Origin: a virus
Strand: one strand, 5' to 3'
IMG/VR virus record: IMGVR_UViG_3300009700_000002
Coordinates: 1 to 53,593 of that record
DNA: 53,593 nt
Part shown: positions 39,819 through 48,325 of the stretch, one piece after another
How the letters are laid out: each line of letters starts with the position of its first letter
Position numbering within the stretch: the stretch's first letter is position 1
Made by a program: the position numbers and the translations under genes
Notes under the pieces: generated by a model
Seen by the model: the letters and a program-made list of their open reading frames with translations, nothing else
Told to the model about the DNA's origin: nothing
Databases searched by the model: none

Positions 39819-40773
39819 AAGAGTGCATTCGTTCGTCATCGGCGGCGCCGGCTTCATCGGAAGCCACCTGGTGGACCAGCTCGTCGAGCGCGGTCCCGTC
39901 ACCGTGTTCGACAACCTGAGCGTCGGCAAGTCGGCGTTTCTCGCCGAACCGATCGCTTCCGGCCGGGCGACCCTTGTGTGCGGGGATGCACTCGACTTGC
40001 CTGCGCTCGCTGTGGCCATGCAGGGTCACGACGTCGTCTTCCATCTCGCCGCCAACCCCGAAGCGCGCCACGGCCTCACGAACACCCGGCTCGACCTCGA
40101 ACAGGGGACGATCGCCACGTACAACGCGCTCGAGGCCGCCCGCCTCGGCTGCGTGAAGCGATTCGTGCTCGCGTCGAGCGGAACCGTGTACGGCAACGTC
40201 TCTGTTCCGTGCGGAGAACGGGATCTCGGGCACCTGCCCATCTCGCTCTACGGCGCCAGCAAGCTCGCGAGCGAGGCGATGCTCGCCGCCTTCGTGGAGT
40301 GCTTCGCCCTCGAAGGGGTTATCTGTCGGTTTGGCAACGTCGTGGGCTCGCGTGGCACGCACGGCGTCCTTCTCGATTTCTGCAAGAAGCTCAAGGATCA
40401 TCCAGACCATCTCGACGTGCTCGGCGACGGCCACCAGTCCAAGCCGTACCTGCACGTCCGCGACTGCGTGGCGGGCTTGCTCTTCGTGCTCGATCACACA
40501 CAGGGTGGAGCGCTACGGCCGGCAATCTACAACATTGCGCCGCCCAACTCGACGAGCGTGGCGCGGATTGCCGAGCTGTGCGTTGCGGCCTCGCCGAACC
40601 CGTCCGCGCGCATCGCGTTCGGCACGGACGTGCAAGGGTGGCGAGGGGACGTCCCCCACTCGTGCCTGAAGCCGGACAAGTTGGCGGCGCTCGGGTTTCG
40701 CGTGACTCGCTCGTCCGATGAAGCGGTGCAGCTCGCCGTAACCGAGATCGCCCGCGAAGTGTTCGGAGGCTGA
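39811..40773 (+). CDS. NAD-dependent nucleotide-sugar epimerase/dehydratase (extended SDR)
   Basis: 320 aa. Rossmann GGAGFIGSH (residues 10-18), FHLAANPEARH, ASSGTVYG and catalytic YGASK (Tyr-x3-Lys, about 149-153), then GRFGNV-like CRFGNVVGSRG and KPYLHVRDC. These are hallmarks of UDP-glucose 4-epimerase-like enzymes, which interconvert or dehydrate nucleotide sugars. First enzyme of the operon; it would supply a sugar donor. TGATG overlap with the next gene. Confidence 0.9.
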   Translation: MGKRVHSFVIGGAGFIGSHLVDQLVERGPVTVFDNLSVGKSAFLAEPIASGRATLVCGDALDLPALAVAMQGHDVVFHLAANPEARHGLTNTRLDLEQGTIATYNALEAARLGCVKRFVLASSGTVYGNVSVPCGERDLGHLPISLYGASKLASEAMLAAFVECFALEGVICRFGNVVGSRGTHGVLLDFCKKLKDHPDHLDVLGDGHQSKPYLHVRDCVAGLLFVLDHTQGGALRPAIYNIAPPNSTSVARIAELCVAASPNPSARIAFGTDVQGWRGDVPHSCLKPDKLAALGFRVTRSSDEAVQLAVTEIAREVFGG

Positions 40774-41342
40774 TGGGCATGGAGCACTATTTCAAAGAGA
40801 TCCCGGGCTTCTTCACGTTCCCGGACTTCTACGCGTGGGTGGCCGGAGAGATGATCGGCAAGCCGTCGCCGCACCTCGTGGAGGTCGGCATCTACCACGG
40901 GCAATCCGCCGCCTTCTTGGGGGTGGAGCTGGTCAACCGAGGCGTCTCGGCTCAGGTGGATCTCGTCGACCAGTTTCACGACAGCCCTCCAGAAACCGTG
41001 ATGGGCCGGCTCGCCAAGATTCCCGTGGCGTGGAGAATCCAAAAGGGTTGCTCGTGGAATGTCGCAGCCCGTTATCCCGATGAGTCGCTCGACTTCGTCT
41101 TCCTCGACGCGAACCACGACCGCGATAGCATCTCCAGAGACATTGACGCATGGCGACCCAAGGTCAAAAAGGGTGGCCTGCTCGCCGGACACGACTACAT
41201 CCACTGGCAGAATCCAGAGTTCGGCGTCGTCCGTGCCGTCAACGAGCGGTTCGCCCGCTTCGAGGTCTGGCCCGGGATCACCGACGGTGGAGATGCGCAG
41301 ATGCAGGGGCACTTCTTCCCCTGCTGGTGCGTTCGGTTATGA
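40773..41342 (+). CDS. class I SAM methyltransferase (Methyltransf_24-like), copy 1
   Basis: 189 aa. Motif I is LVEVGIYHGQSAAFLGVEL; a later acidic strand is SLDFVFLDANHDRDSISRDI; then GGLLAGHDY before the final strands. These enzymes methylate small molecules or sugars; the WxPKVKKGGLLAGHD pattern is common in glycan clusters. Paralogue of the next gene (FYAWVA..HGQSAAFLGVEL vs FYAWIA..AGRSAAFLGVEL). Confidence 0.78.
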   Translation: MGMEHYFKEIPGFFTFPDFYAWVAGEMIGKPSPHLVEVGIYHGQSAAFLGVELVNRGVSAQVDLVDQFHDSPPETVMGRLAKIPVAWRIQKGCSWNVAARYPDESLDFVFLDANHDRDSISRDIDAWRPKVKKGGLLAGHDYIHWQNPEFGVVRAVNERFARFEVWPGITDGGDAQMQGHFFPCWCVRL

Positions 41343-41890
41343 AAACGATCGAGCACTTCTACAAAACCCTGCCTGGGTACTTTACGTTCGAAGACTTCTA
41401 CGCCTGGATTGCCAAGCGAGTGCCAGAGAAGGCACGCTGCGTCGAGGTGGGGGTCTTTGCCGGTCGGAGCGCGGCGTTTCTCGGTGTGGAGCTCTCTCGC
41501 GCCGACAAGGGCGCCACGCTCGATCTCGTGGATCAGGGGTTCAACGACCTGGGCACGGACGGAATCCGCCGCGCGCTCGATCCGATCGCGCATGCAATCG
41601 ATCAGGTGCATCTCGGCGCATCCTGGGAAGCGGCCAGCTTCTACGCCGATAAGTCTCTCGACTTCGTGTTCCTCGACGCCGGCCATGAACATTCGGATGT
41701 CCAGAATGACATCGTTGCCTGGGGTCCGAAGATCAAATCGGGCGGGGTCCTCGCGGGGCACGATTTCACCTGGGAGTATCCCGGCCTGGTTCGAGCCGTT
41801 ATCGAAGCGTTTGATCATTTCAACATCTGGCGCGGAAGCCAATTCACAAACGGGCTCTATTACCCGGTGTGGTACGTCGAGGTGCCATGA
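41339..41890 (+). CDS. class I SAM methyltransferase (Methyltransf_24-like), copy 2
   Basis: 183 aa, ATGA overlap with copy 1. Motif CVEVGVFAGRSAAFLGVEL, SLDFVFLDAGHEHSDVQNDI, GGVLAGHDF. About half the residues agree with copy 1 over the core. Tandem duplication with divergence suggests two different methylation positions or sugars. Confidence 0.78.
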   Translation: MKTIEHFYKTLPGYFTFEDFYAWIAKRVPEKARCVEVGVFAGRSAAFLGVELSRADKGATLDLVDQGFNDLGTDGIRRALDPIAHAIDQVHLGASWEAASFYADKSLDFVFLDAGHEHSDVQNDIVAWGPKIKSGGVLAGHDFTWEYPGLVRAVIEAFDHFNIWRGSQFTNGLYYPVWYVEVP

Positions 41891-43140
41891 GCGCGCAACT
41901 TGTTGTCGTCTCGACTTGCTTTCGCGCGTCGCCCACCGACCGATGCCGCCACTCGGTCGCAGCCCAGACGGTCCCGGTGCGGCACATCTTCATCGAAGCC
42001 GCGTCGCAGCCGACTCCGAAGACGCACTCGGAGAACCTCGTCGACTCGGTTTCTGACCTCGATCCGGATGCCGTTGTCTTGCAGCTTGACGGGGACGACT
42101 GGTTTGCGCACACGACCGTTGCGGCGCGAATCGCCCGCCTCTATGAGGACCCGGCCGTGTGGCTCACCTACGGGTCCTTCGCGACCGAGGACGGTCGCAC
42201 CCACGCGACGAACGCCCCCTACGCACCGGACGAAGACGTGCGTACGGCCCCGTGGCGGTGCTCGCACCTGAAGACGTTCCGGGCAGGCCTCTTCCAGCGC
42301 ATCGACCCCTCCGACCTGAAGCTCCCGGACGGCACATGGACAGGACGCGCGGTCGATCACGCCACGATGTTCCCGATGGTCGAGATGGCGGGATGGGACC
42401 GCACGCGGTGGGTCGAGGACGTCTTGGTCATGTACGGGGAATCCGGAACCGACCCTTCCGGAGGAGCGCCCACCTTGGCGGCGGATCGGTTCTTCCGGAG
42501 CAAGCGCAGGTACCCGCGCCTGGCGAGTTACCACCGTTCGCGCCGCAACCTGGACGGCATCTACGACGCCCACTTCTTCGACGCATACCAGGGTCTCCAG
42601 AAAGCGGACATCCGAACCGCCGCAGAGATGGTCTTTCGTCTGCTCTCGCCCCAGAGGGTCCTCGACGTGGGGGCCGGTCCGGGGCAATTCGTGGGCCGAT
42701 TGCGCGAACTGGGCGTGGATGCGTGGGGGCTAGAAGGCTCCACGGCCGCCTTCGACCGGGCAGACGCCGCCGTCCGACTTTACCTATGGCAGGAGGACAT
42801 CACGGCGGGCGATGCGGCCTTTGGGGCGTCGCCTCCCTACGACCTCGTGACGTGCATGGAGGTGGCCGAGCACCTGCCGGTAGAGGACGCAGACACGCTC
42901 GTGTGCAAGCTCTGCAGGGCATGCGCGCCGGGTGGTTCGATCCTGCTGACAGCCGCACCGATCGGCCAAGGGGGCCACGATCATATCAATTGCCAACCGC
43001 CGACGTACTGGATCACGAAGTTCGGCGCGGAGGGCTTCTCGGTTGACGAAACGAGGACTGCCGCCGTGAAAGCCGAGTGGACGAAACTCACTCGAATGCC
43101 GTGGTACGGGGACAACGTCCTCATTTTCCGAGCTTCGTGA
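41887..43140 (+). CDS. fusion of a GT-A-like glycosyltransferase and a SAM methyltransferase, 417 aa
   Basis: Residues 1-215 resemble GT2-type enzymes: VVVSTCFRASPTDRC start, LQLDGDDWFAH as the nucleotide-sugar/metal site, and a late VEDVLVMYGESG strand. Residues 250-417 are a methyltransferase: VLDVGAGPGQFVGRLRELG (motif I), DLVTCMEVAEHLP (motif post-II), then a C-terminal GDNVLIF. Predicted to add a sugar and methylate it, or to act twice on one glycan. ATGA overlap at the start. Confidence 0.78.
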   Translation: MSAQLVVVSTCFRASPTDRCRHSVAAQTVPVRHIFIEAASQPTPKTHSENLVDSVSDLDPDAVVLQLDGDDWFAHTTVAARIARLYEDPAVWLTYGSFATEDGRTHATNAPYAPDEDVRTAPWRCSHLKTFRAGLFQRIDPSDLKLPDGTWTGRAVDHATMFPMVEMAGWDRTRWVEDVLVMYGESGTDPSGGAPTLAADRFFRSKRRYPRLASYHRSRRNLDGIYDAHFFDAYQGLQKADIRTAAEMVFRLLSPQRVLDVGAGPGQFVGRLRELGVDAWGLEGSTAAFDRADAAVRLYLWQEDITAGDAAFGASPPYDLVTCMEVAEHLPVEDADTLVCKLCRACAPGGSILLTAAPIGQGGHDHINCQPPTYWITKFGAEGFSVDETRTAAVKAEWTKLTRMPWYGDNVLIFRAS

Positions 43141-46100
43141 TGCCGCGCATCTTGCTGGGTGTCCCCTGCTTCGCGGAGCCTCGCGAGCTGCTGACGCGCG
43201 CCCTTCGATCCTTCCTGGAGGACGAGGTCGCCGTCGTGGCCGTGGACAACGGTGCGGCGACCGACGTGAAGGCCGTGCTGGCCGAAATGGAACCGTCCAT
43301 CGAAATCCTCCGCAACCCAACGAACATCTACGTGAACCCGGCGTGGAACCAGCTTGCCGCGCATTTCCTCGCATCCGACTCGGAGATCCTCGTCCTCGCG
43401 AACGCGGACCTCATCGCAGCCCCTCACTGGTCCGCCTCCCTGCTGCTGCGCCGCGACCACTCGCGGTCCAAGGGCGACCGAGAGTTCTGGTTCGGACGAG
43501 CCCTCTCGAGCGTGAACGAAGCCTCGCGCGCGCAGACCGCATCCATCGATACGGTCGATGGTTCGTCGGGCCGATCGGTCAGCGGCGCCTTCTTTGCAAT
43601 GACGCGGGAGGCGGTGTCCATCGCGTTCCCGATCCCGCCGGAGCTGCTCATCCACTGCGGCGATGACTGGATCCATTCGCTGCTCTCGGAGGCTGGCTTT
43701 CGGCAGCGAACGCTTTACGGCATGGCCGTGTGGCACGAGGGATTCGTCAGCGGCGGCCACGTGCCCGAGTTTCATTCCATGACGGCGCACGACCGGGTTG
43801 CGTGGTCTCGGCTCAGCAAAGCCTGCAGAAGTCTTGGAGAGATCGAACGCCAGTACGTCGCTGCCCGGGACACCCCGTCGGACATCCACGAGCACATCCC
43901 GATGCTCTCGATGTACGCCAAAGACTGCGAACGCGTGACGGAGTTGGGGGTCGGTCTGTCGACATGGGGTCTGCTCCACGGCCGGCCGAAGCGGATGCGC
44001 TGTTACGACATCCGGGACAAGGTGAATCTTCAGAAGAAGGTGGCCACAGAAGCGGGGATCGATTTTGATTTCCAGCGAGTGAGCTCGCTGTCGGTCGGCA
44101 TCGACGAGACCGATCTTCTGTTCATCGACACGATCCACACCTACGCGCAGCTCCGGCAGGAGCTCGCCCTGCACGGACCGAAAGTACGCAAGCACATCGT
44201 GCTGCACGACACGGAGACCTACGGCACCCGCGACGAGGGCGACGTCGGTCCCGGCCTCTGGCCCGCGGTCGAAGAATTCATTGCGGCGCATCCGGAATGG
44301 GGGATCGAGGTCCGCCTGCACAACAACAACGGCCTCACGGTGCTGACGCGCACCCAGCGCACCCGCATCGTACTCGGCGTACCGTGCTTCGCGGAGGATC
44401 ACGATCTCCTCGTGCGCGCGCTCCGGTCGTTCTGCGAGCCGGGGGTCGACGTCGTGGCGATCGACAACGGCGGCGCGCCGGCTGTCAAATCGGCGCTCGA
44501 CGAAATGGGGGCCACCATTACGGTCCTGCGCAATCCGGAGAACGTCTACGTCAACCCCGCCTGGAATCAGCTTGCCGCACGGTTTCTCGAGTCGAACGCC
44601 GAGATCCTCGTCATTGCGAACGCCGACCTCGTCGTCAGTCCAGGATGGTCTTCATCGCTGCTCCAGCGGTTCGACCGCGCGCGCGGCCGGCGAGAGGTCT
44701 GGGTGGGTCGACGGGTCGGCACCGAAGCCGAAGCCGCCGGCGCCGTGCGGCCGTCCGGAGAATCGACCAACGACCCAAAGCACACGGCCGGAGCGTTTTT
44801 CGCCCTGACACGGGAAGCGGTCACGATCGCGTTCCCGATCCCGCCGGAGCTGCGCCTCTGGTACGGCGACACGTGGATCCAAACCGTGCTCGCCGAAGCG
44901 GGCTTCCAATCGGTCACGTTGCGCGACGTCGTCGCATGGCACGCGGAAAAGGTCAGCTCGAGTCGGCTGCCGGAGCTCGCGGAGATGGTGACCCGCGAGG
45001 GCGTTGAGTGGAACGAGCGGCTCCACGCACTCGCCAGAGAGCGCGGATCGTCTCAGAAGAAACGTCCCGAAAGACCGACCCGGATGGATGATGTGCTCAC
45101 CCTGCTGAAACGTCCGATCTCCAGCACCCGTTTTGTCTCAGCGTTCTTCCGGCTGCGGGATCGAACCGTGGACGAAGACGCGTATTTTCGATGGTTCTCC
45201 GAGCTCGCCGCGAGCGGCCTGCCGATCCTCCTCTTTCTCGACCGGCAGCTCGCCGAGCGAGCGCCCAAGCACCCGAACGTTCAAGTGGAACTGACCGACC
45301 TCGAATCGTTGTGGCCGTTCCAGCACGACGACGGCACCCGAACGCTTCCGGGCACCCGCTCGTCAGAAAAGGACGCGCGCGGTTCCCTCTTGCTCATCAA
45401 CGCCAAGCTCGATCTCCTTGCGCTCGCCCGCGAGCTCGACGACTCCTCTTCGCATTTCGCCTGGATCGACTTCGCGGTGATGAAGGTCGTCAAGAATCCG
45501 GCGAGCTTCCTCGACCGACTGCGTGCGCTCCATCCCCCGTCTGTATGCGTACTTGCACCGGGCTGCTGGAATAAGGAGACCGCCGCAGCGCGCGCGACCG
45601 ACGACGACGTGAACTGGCGATTCTGCGGTGGCTTTCTGCTCGTCGACCGCGAATCGATCCCCGAGCTCGTCGAGCGCTACCACGCCGTTTTCCGGCGGAT
45701 GCAGCAGATCACCTGGGAGGTCAACACCTGGGCTGAGATGGAACGAGAGGGCCAGCGGTTCGACTGGTACCAGGCCGACCACGACGACAGCATCATCGAT
45801 ATTCCACGTGACGGAGACACCCCCATGAATCGGCTTGAACGCCGTGCCACCGCCGCCCGCGGCAAGCACAAGGAGGAGAAATCGACGGTCACCCGGATCT
45901 GCCTCGTGATGATCGTCAAGAACGAGAGCGCCATCATCGAGCGGTGCCTCTCGGCCGCGCTGCCCTTCATCGACAAGTGGGTCATCACCGACACCGGATC
46001 GACCGACGGGACATTCGAGACGATCCAGCGGTTTTTCAAAGAGCACCAAGTCCCCGGCAAATTGGTCCGCACCACGTTCAAGAACTTCGCCCAGGCCAGA

Positions 46101-47840
46101 AACGAGTCGCTCGAGGCAGCACGAGCGTACGACGGATGGGACTACGCCCTGCTTATCGACGCCGACATGGTGCTCCGGGGGTCGCTGGACAAGCGGGCGC
46201 TCACCGCGCCCGCGTACCGGCTCCAGCAGTTGACCGGAGCCCTTCACTACTGGAATACGCGGCTCGTTCGGCGCGACGTGGTCGCGCAGTACGTCGGCGT
46301 CACTCACGAGTTTCTCTCTGTTCCCGGCGACACCCCGCCGAACCTCGACTCGTGCTCCATCGACGACCGCAACGACGGCGGGTCGAAGGGCGACAAGGGC
46401 GATCGGGACATCCGCCTGCTCATGGACGGCCTCACCCGGGAGCCGGACAACGCCCGTTATATGTTCTACCTCGCGAACACCTACCGCGAGATGGGACGGC
46501 AGCAGGAGGCCATCCAGTGGTACACGCGCCGGATTGCCGCCGGCGGGTGGGACGAAGAAGTCTGGGCATCGCACTACGGCATCGCGCGCAGCCATGCCGC
46601 GTTGAACGACGAGCCGGCGCTCGTCCTCGCCTGCTTCGACGCCTACAACTTCCGACCCACCCGCGCGGAACCGCTGGCGCTGCTCGCGCGGTGGTGGCGC
46701 GAGCACGGCAAGAGCGATGCGGCGATCCTCCTCGCCGAACAGGTCGCACGGATGCCCTGCCCGGACGAAATCCTCTTCGTCGAGAAGGATGTCTACGAAC
46801 GCAAAAACGCGCCCGATGTCGCCATCAGCGGGTTCTACAGCAAGCTCCCCGCGCGCCGGCAGGCCGGCTACGACGCGTGCGCCCGACTGACCATCGACCG
46901 GGACGCCAACGTGCGCGGCGAGGCCCGAGGGAATTTCGTTCACTACGTCAAGACCGCGCGCGAGCTCTGCGGCGCCGAGCTGCGCGCGATCGACTGGAAA
47001 TCGGACGATGGGTACGCGCCGATGAACCCGTCGGTGCTCGTCGTGGGCGACCGGCGGCTCGTGCTGGTCCGCACCGTGAACTACACGGTCGCCGAGGGGC
47101 AGTACCCCACGATCGACGGCAGCGGCATCATCCGCACCAAAAACTGGATCCTCGAGATGAACAAGACGTGGAAGCCGACCGGATCGCCCACACTCCTGAC
47201 CGACGCGACAGGCCTCCCGCGTACGAGCTACCCGGTCGAAGGGTTCGAGGACTGCCGGCTCTGGCTCGACGGCGACAAGTTTCGCGCGTCGGCCGTCGTC
47301 CGCGATCTAGGCGATGGACGATGCGAACAGTGCATTCTCACGATCGACCACGAGTGGAAGATCACGGACGTCCGCGTCATTCGCGACTACGAGCACGACC
47401 GCGCGCAGAAGAACTGGATGCCGATCCTCGGGCAACCCGGCAGTTTCCTCTACCTGTGCGACCCGACGATCGTGATCGACTGCGCGCCGGAGAAAACCAC
47501 CGAGCGGTTCCGCATCACCGATCTTGACGAAAATCTGACTGAGCTGCGCGGCGGATCGCAGGTCATCCCGCACGGAGACAGTTTCCTCTGCCTCGTGCAC
47601 GAGGTCGTCCACACCCCTGGACGGATCTACCTTCACCGGTTCGTCCGGCTGACCGAGAAGCTCGAGATCCGGAGCATCTCCGAGCCGTTTTACTTCGAGC
47701 GCAAGGGCATCGAATTCGCCGCCGGGTTGGCTCGCGACGGCGATCGGTTGGTGGTCAGCTTCGGGGTGAACGACGCCTCGGCGCACCTGGCGTTCTTCGA
47801 TTCAGCCGCCGTCGATCGCCTCATCTCGACCCAGACTTGA
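43140..47840 (+). CDS. giant multidomain glycosyltransferase, 1566 aa
   Basis: In order: GT2-like domain 1 (1-245; ILLGVPCFAEPRELLTRALRS, NPAWNQLAAHFLASDSEIL), a methyltransferase-like domain (250-405; VTELGVGLSTWGLLHG, DLLFIDTIHTY, HIVLHDTETYG), GT2-like domain 2 (408-640, clear duplicate: IVLGVPCFAEDHDLLVRALRS), an HtrL/YibB-like domain (650-895; SSHFAWIDFAVMK), a third GT2 (919-1085; LVMIVKNESAIIERCL, ITDTGSTDGTFE, DYALLIDADM), a TPR segment (1090-1220) and a C-terminal five-bladed propeller of GH130-like type (1290-1566; GFEDCRLW, KNWMP, IEFAAGL). Predicted glycan assembly on a surface or fibre target. TGATG overlap with the previous gene; an internal start exists at 45825. Confidence 0.82.
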   Translation: MPRILLGVPCFAEPRELLTRALRSFLEDEVAVVAVDNGAATDVKAVLAEMEPSIEILRNPTNIYVNPAWNQLAAHFLASDSEILVLANADLIAAPHWSASLLLRRDHSRSKGDREFWFGRALSSVNEASRAQTASIDTVDGSSGRSVSGAFFAMTREAVSIAFPIPPELLIHCGDDWIHSLLSEAGFRQRTLYGMAVWHEGFVSGGHVPEFHSMTAHDRVAWSRLSKACRSLGEIERQYVAARDTPSDIHEHIPMLSMYAKDCERVTELGVGLSTWGLLHGRPKRMRCYDIRDKVNLQKKVATEAGIDFDFQRVSSLSVGIDETDLLFIDTIHTYAQLRQELALHGPKVRKHIVLHDTETYGTRDEGDVGPGLWPAVEEFIAAHPEWGIEVRLHNNNGLTVLTRTQRTRIVLGVPCFAEDHDLLVRALRSFCEPGVDVVAIDNGGAPAVKSALDEMGATITVLRNPENVYVNPAWNQLAARFLESNAEILVIANADLVVSPGWSSSLLQRFDRARGRREVWVGRRVGTEAEAAGAVRPSGESTNDPKHTAGAFFALTREAVTIAFPIPPELRLWYGDTWIQTVLAEAGFQSVTLRDVVAWHAEKVSSSRLPELAEMVTREGVEWNERLHALARERGSSQKKRPERPTRMDDVLTLLKRPISSTRFVSAFFRLRDRTVDEDAYFRWFSELAASGLPILLFLDRQLAERAPKHPNVQVELTDLESLWPFQHDDGTRTLPGTRSSEKDARGSLLLINAKLDLLALARELDDSSSHFAWIDFAVMKVVKNPASFLDRLRALHPPSVCVLAPGCWNKETAAARATDDDVNWRFCGGFLLVDRESIPELVERYHAVFRRMQQITWEVNTWAEMEREGQRFDWYQADHDDSIIDIPRDGDTPMNRLERRATAARGKHKEEKSTVTRICLVMIVKNESAIIERCLSAALPFIDKWVITDTGSTDGTFETIQRFFKEHQVPGKLVRTTFKNFAQARNESLEAARAYDGWDYALLIDADMVLRGSLDKRALTAPAYRLQQLTGALHYWNTRLVRRDVVAQYVGVTHEFLSVPGDTPPNLDSCSIDDRNDGGSKGDKGDRDIRLLMDGLTREPDNARYMFYLANTYREMGRQQEAIQWYTRRIAAGGWDEEVWASHYGIARSHAALNDEPALVLACFDAYNFRPTRAEPLALLARWWREHGKSDAAILLAEQVARMPCPDEILFVEKDVYERKNAPDVAISGFYSKLPARRQAGYDACARLTIDRDANVRGEARGNFVHYVKTARELCGAELRAIDWKSDDGYAPMNPSVLVVGDRRLVLVRTVNYTVAEGQYPTIDGSGIIRTKNWILEMNKTWKPTGSPTLLTDATGLPRTSYPVEGFEDCRLWLDGDKFRASAVVRDLGDGRCEQCILTIDHEWKITDVRVIRDYEHDRAQKNWMPILGQPGSFLYLCDPTIVIDCAPEKTTERFRITDLDENLTELRGGSQVIPHGDSFLCLVHEVVHTPGRIYLHRFVRLTEKLEIRSISEPFYFERKGIEFAAGLARDGDRLVVSFGVNDASAHLAFFDSAAVDRLISTQT
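45811..45827 (+). promoter_or_regulatory. internal ribosome-binding site and start in the 1566-aa gene
   Basis: ACGGAG, ACACCCCC, ATG (45825) in frame. It falls between the HtrL/YibB-like domain and the third GT2 domain, at MNRLERRATAARG, so the C-terminal 671 residues (GT2, TPR, propeller) could be made on their own. Confidence 0.4.
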
Positions 47841-47860
47841 CGCTGGCAATCCAGACCGTA

Positions 47861-47901
47861 ACCGACATACCTAAGTATGTCTCAGGTATTACTTAGTCCG
47901 G
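47861..47901 (+). repeat. 40-bp motif, copy C
   Basis: ACCGACATAC-CTAA-GTATGTC then TCAG-GTATT-ACTTAGTCCGG. Inverted repeat GACATAC/GTATGTC is perfect and the third GTAT is again 11 bp on. Lies 35 nt before the degraded tagged gene at 47936. Confidence 0.7.
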
Positions 47902-47935
47902 TCACGGATCCTAGTGGTAGCCTGAGTACCGCACC

Positions 47936-48211
47936 ATGAGCCGCATCATGGACCGAGGACGGACCGCACGTGTGGCAACAGGAACCGTGAATGCGGGAGG
48001 TGTCGGATGGGCAGTCATTTTGTGAGATGGTTTGTACTGGTGCTCCTTACGGAGTTCTCACCGTTGGTTGCGTGCACGACCCCAGGGGCTCGTCGACCCC
48101 ATCGTCGCGGCGTGCTCGGGCGATGACTGCCAGAACCAAGCGAACGGCCTGCAGGTGCTCGTCTGCGTCGTATGCGGACGGTGCGGAGACTGTTCGCAGC
48201 ACGCGCACTGA
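47936..48211 (+). pseudogene. disrupted tagged gene with Cys-rich reading frames
   Basis: The frame opens MSRIMDRGRTARVATGTVNAG (tag) and stops at 48025. The same frame reopens and ends Cys-rich: CSGDDCQNQ, then VCVVCGRCGDCSQHAH, stopping at 48211. In a second frame, ATG 48007 begins a lipoprotein-like MGSHFVRWFVLVLLTEFSPLVAC (LVAC lipobox) that stops at 48126. A single indel near the CCCCAGGGG run would join the lipoprotein to the Cys-rich end. I read this as a decayed or frameshifted gene. The rest of the 300-bp gap to 48326 shows only a promoter. Confidence 0.4.
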
Positions 48212-48281
48212 AGCATCCGCTAGACTGTCGGATGCTCCGTGCCTTGCGCGGCAACAGTGTTCTAGCTGGGAAAACTCGCAC

Positions 48282-48310
48282 TTGACCCGTCAAGGGCGCA
48301 CTGCGAAACT
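48282..48310 (+). promoter_or_regulatory. promoter of the spike gene
   Basis: TTGACC (48282-48287), 17 nt, GAAACT (48305-48310), then GGAG and the ATG at 48326. Confidence 0.45.
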
Positions 48311-48325
48311 ACCAGACGGAGCCGG

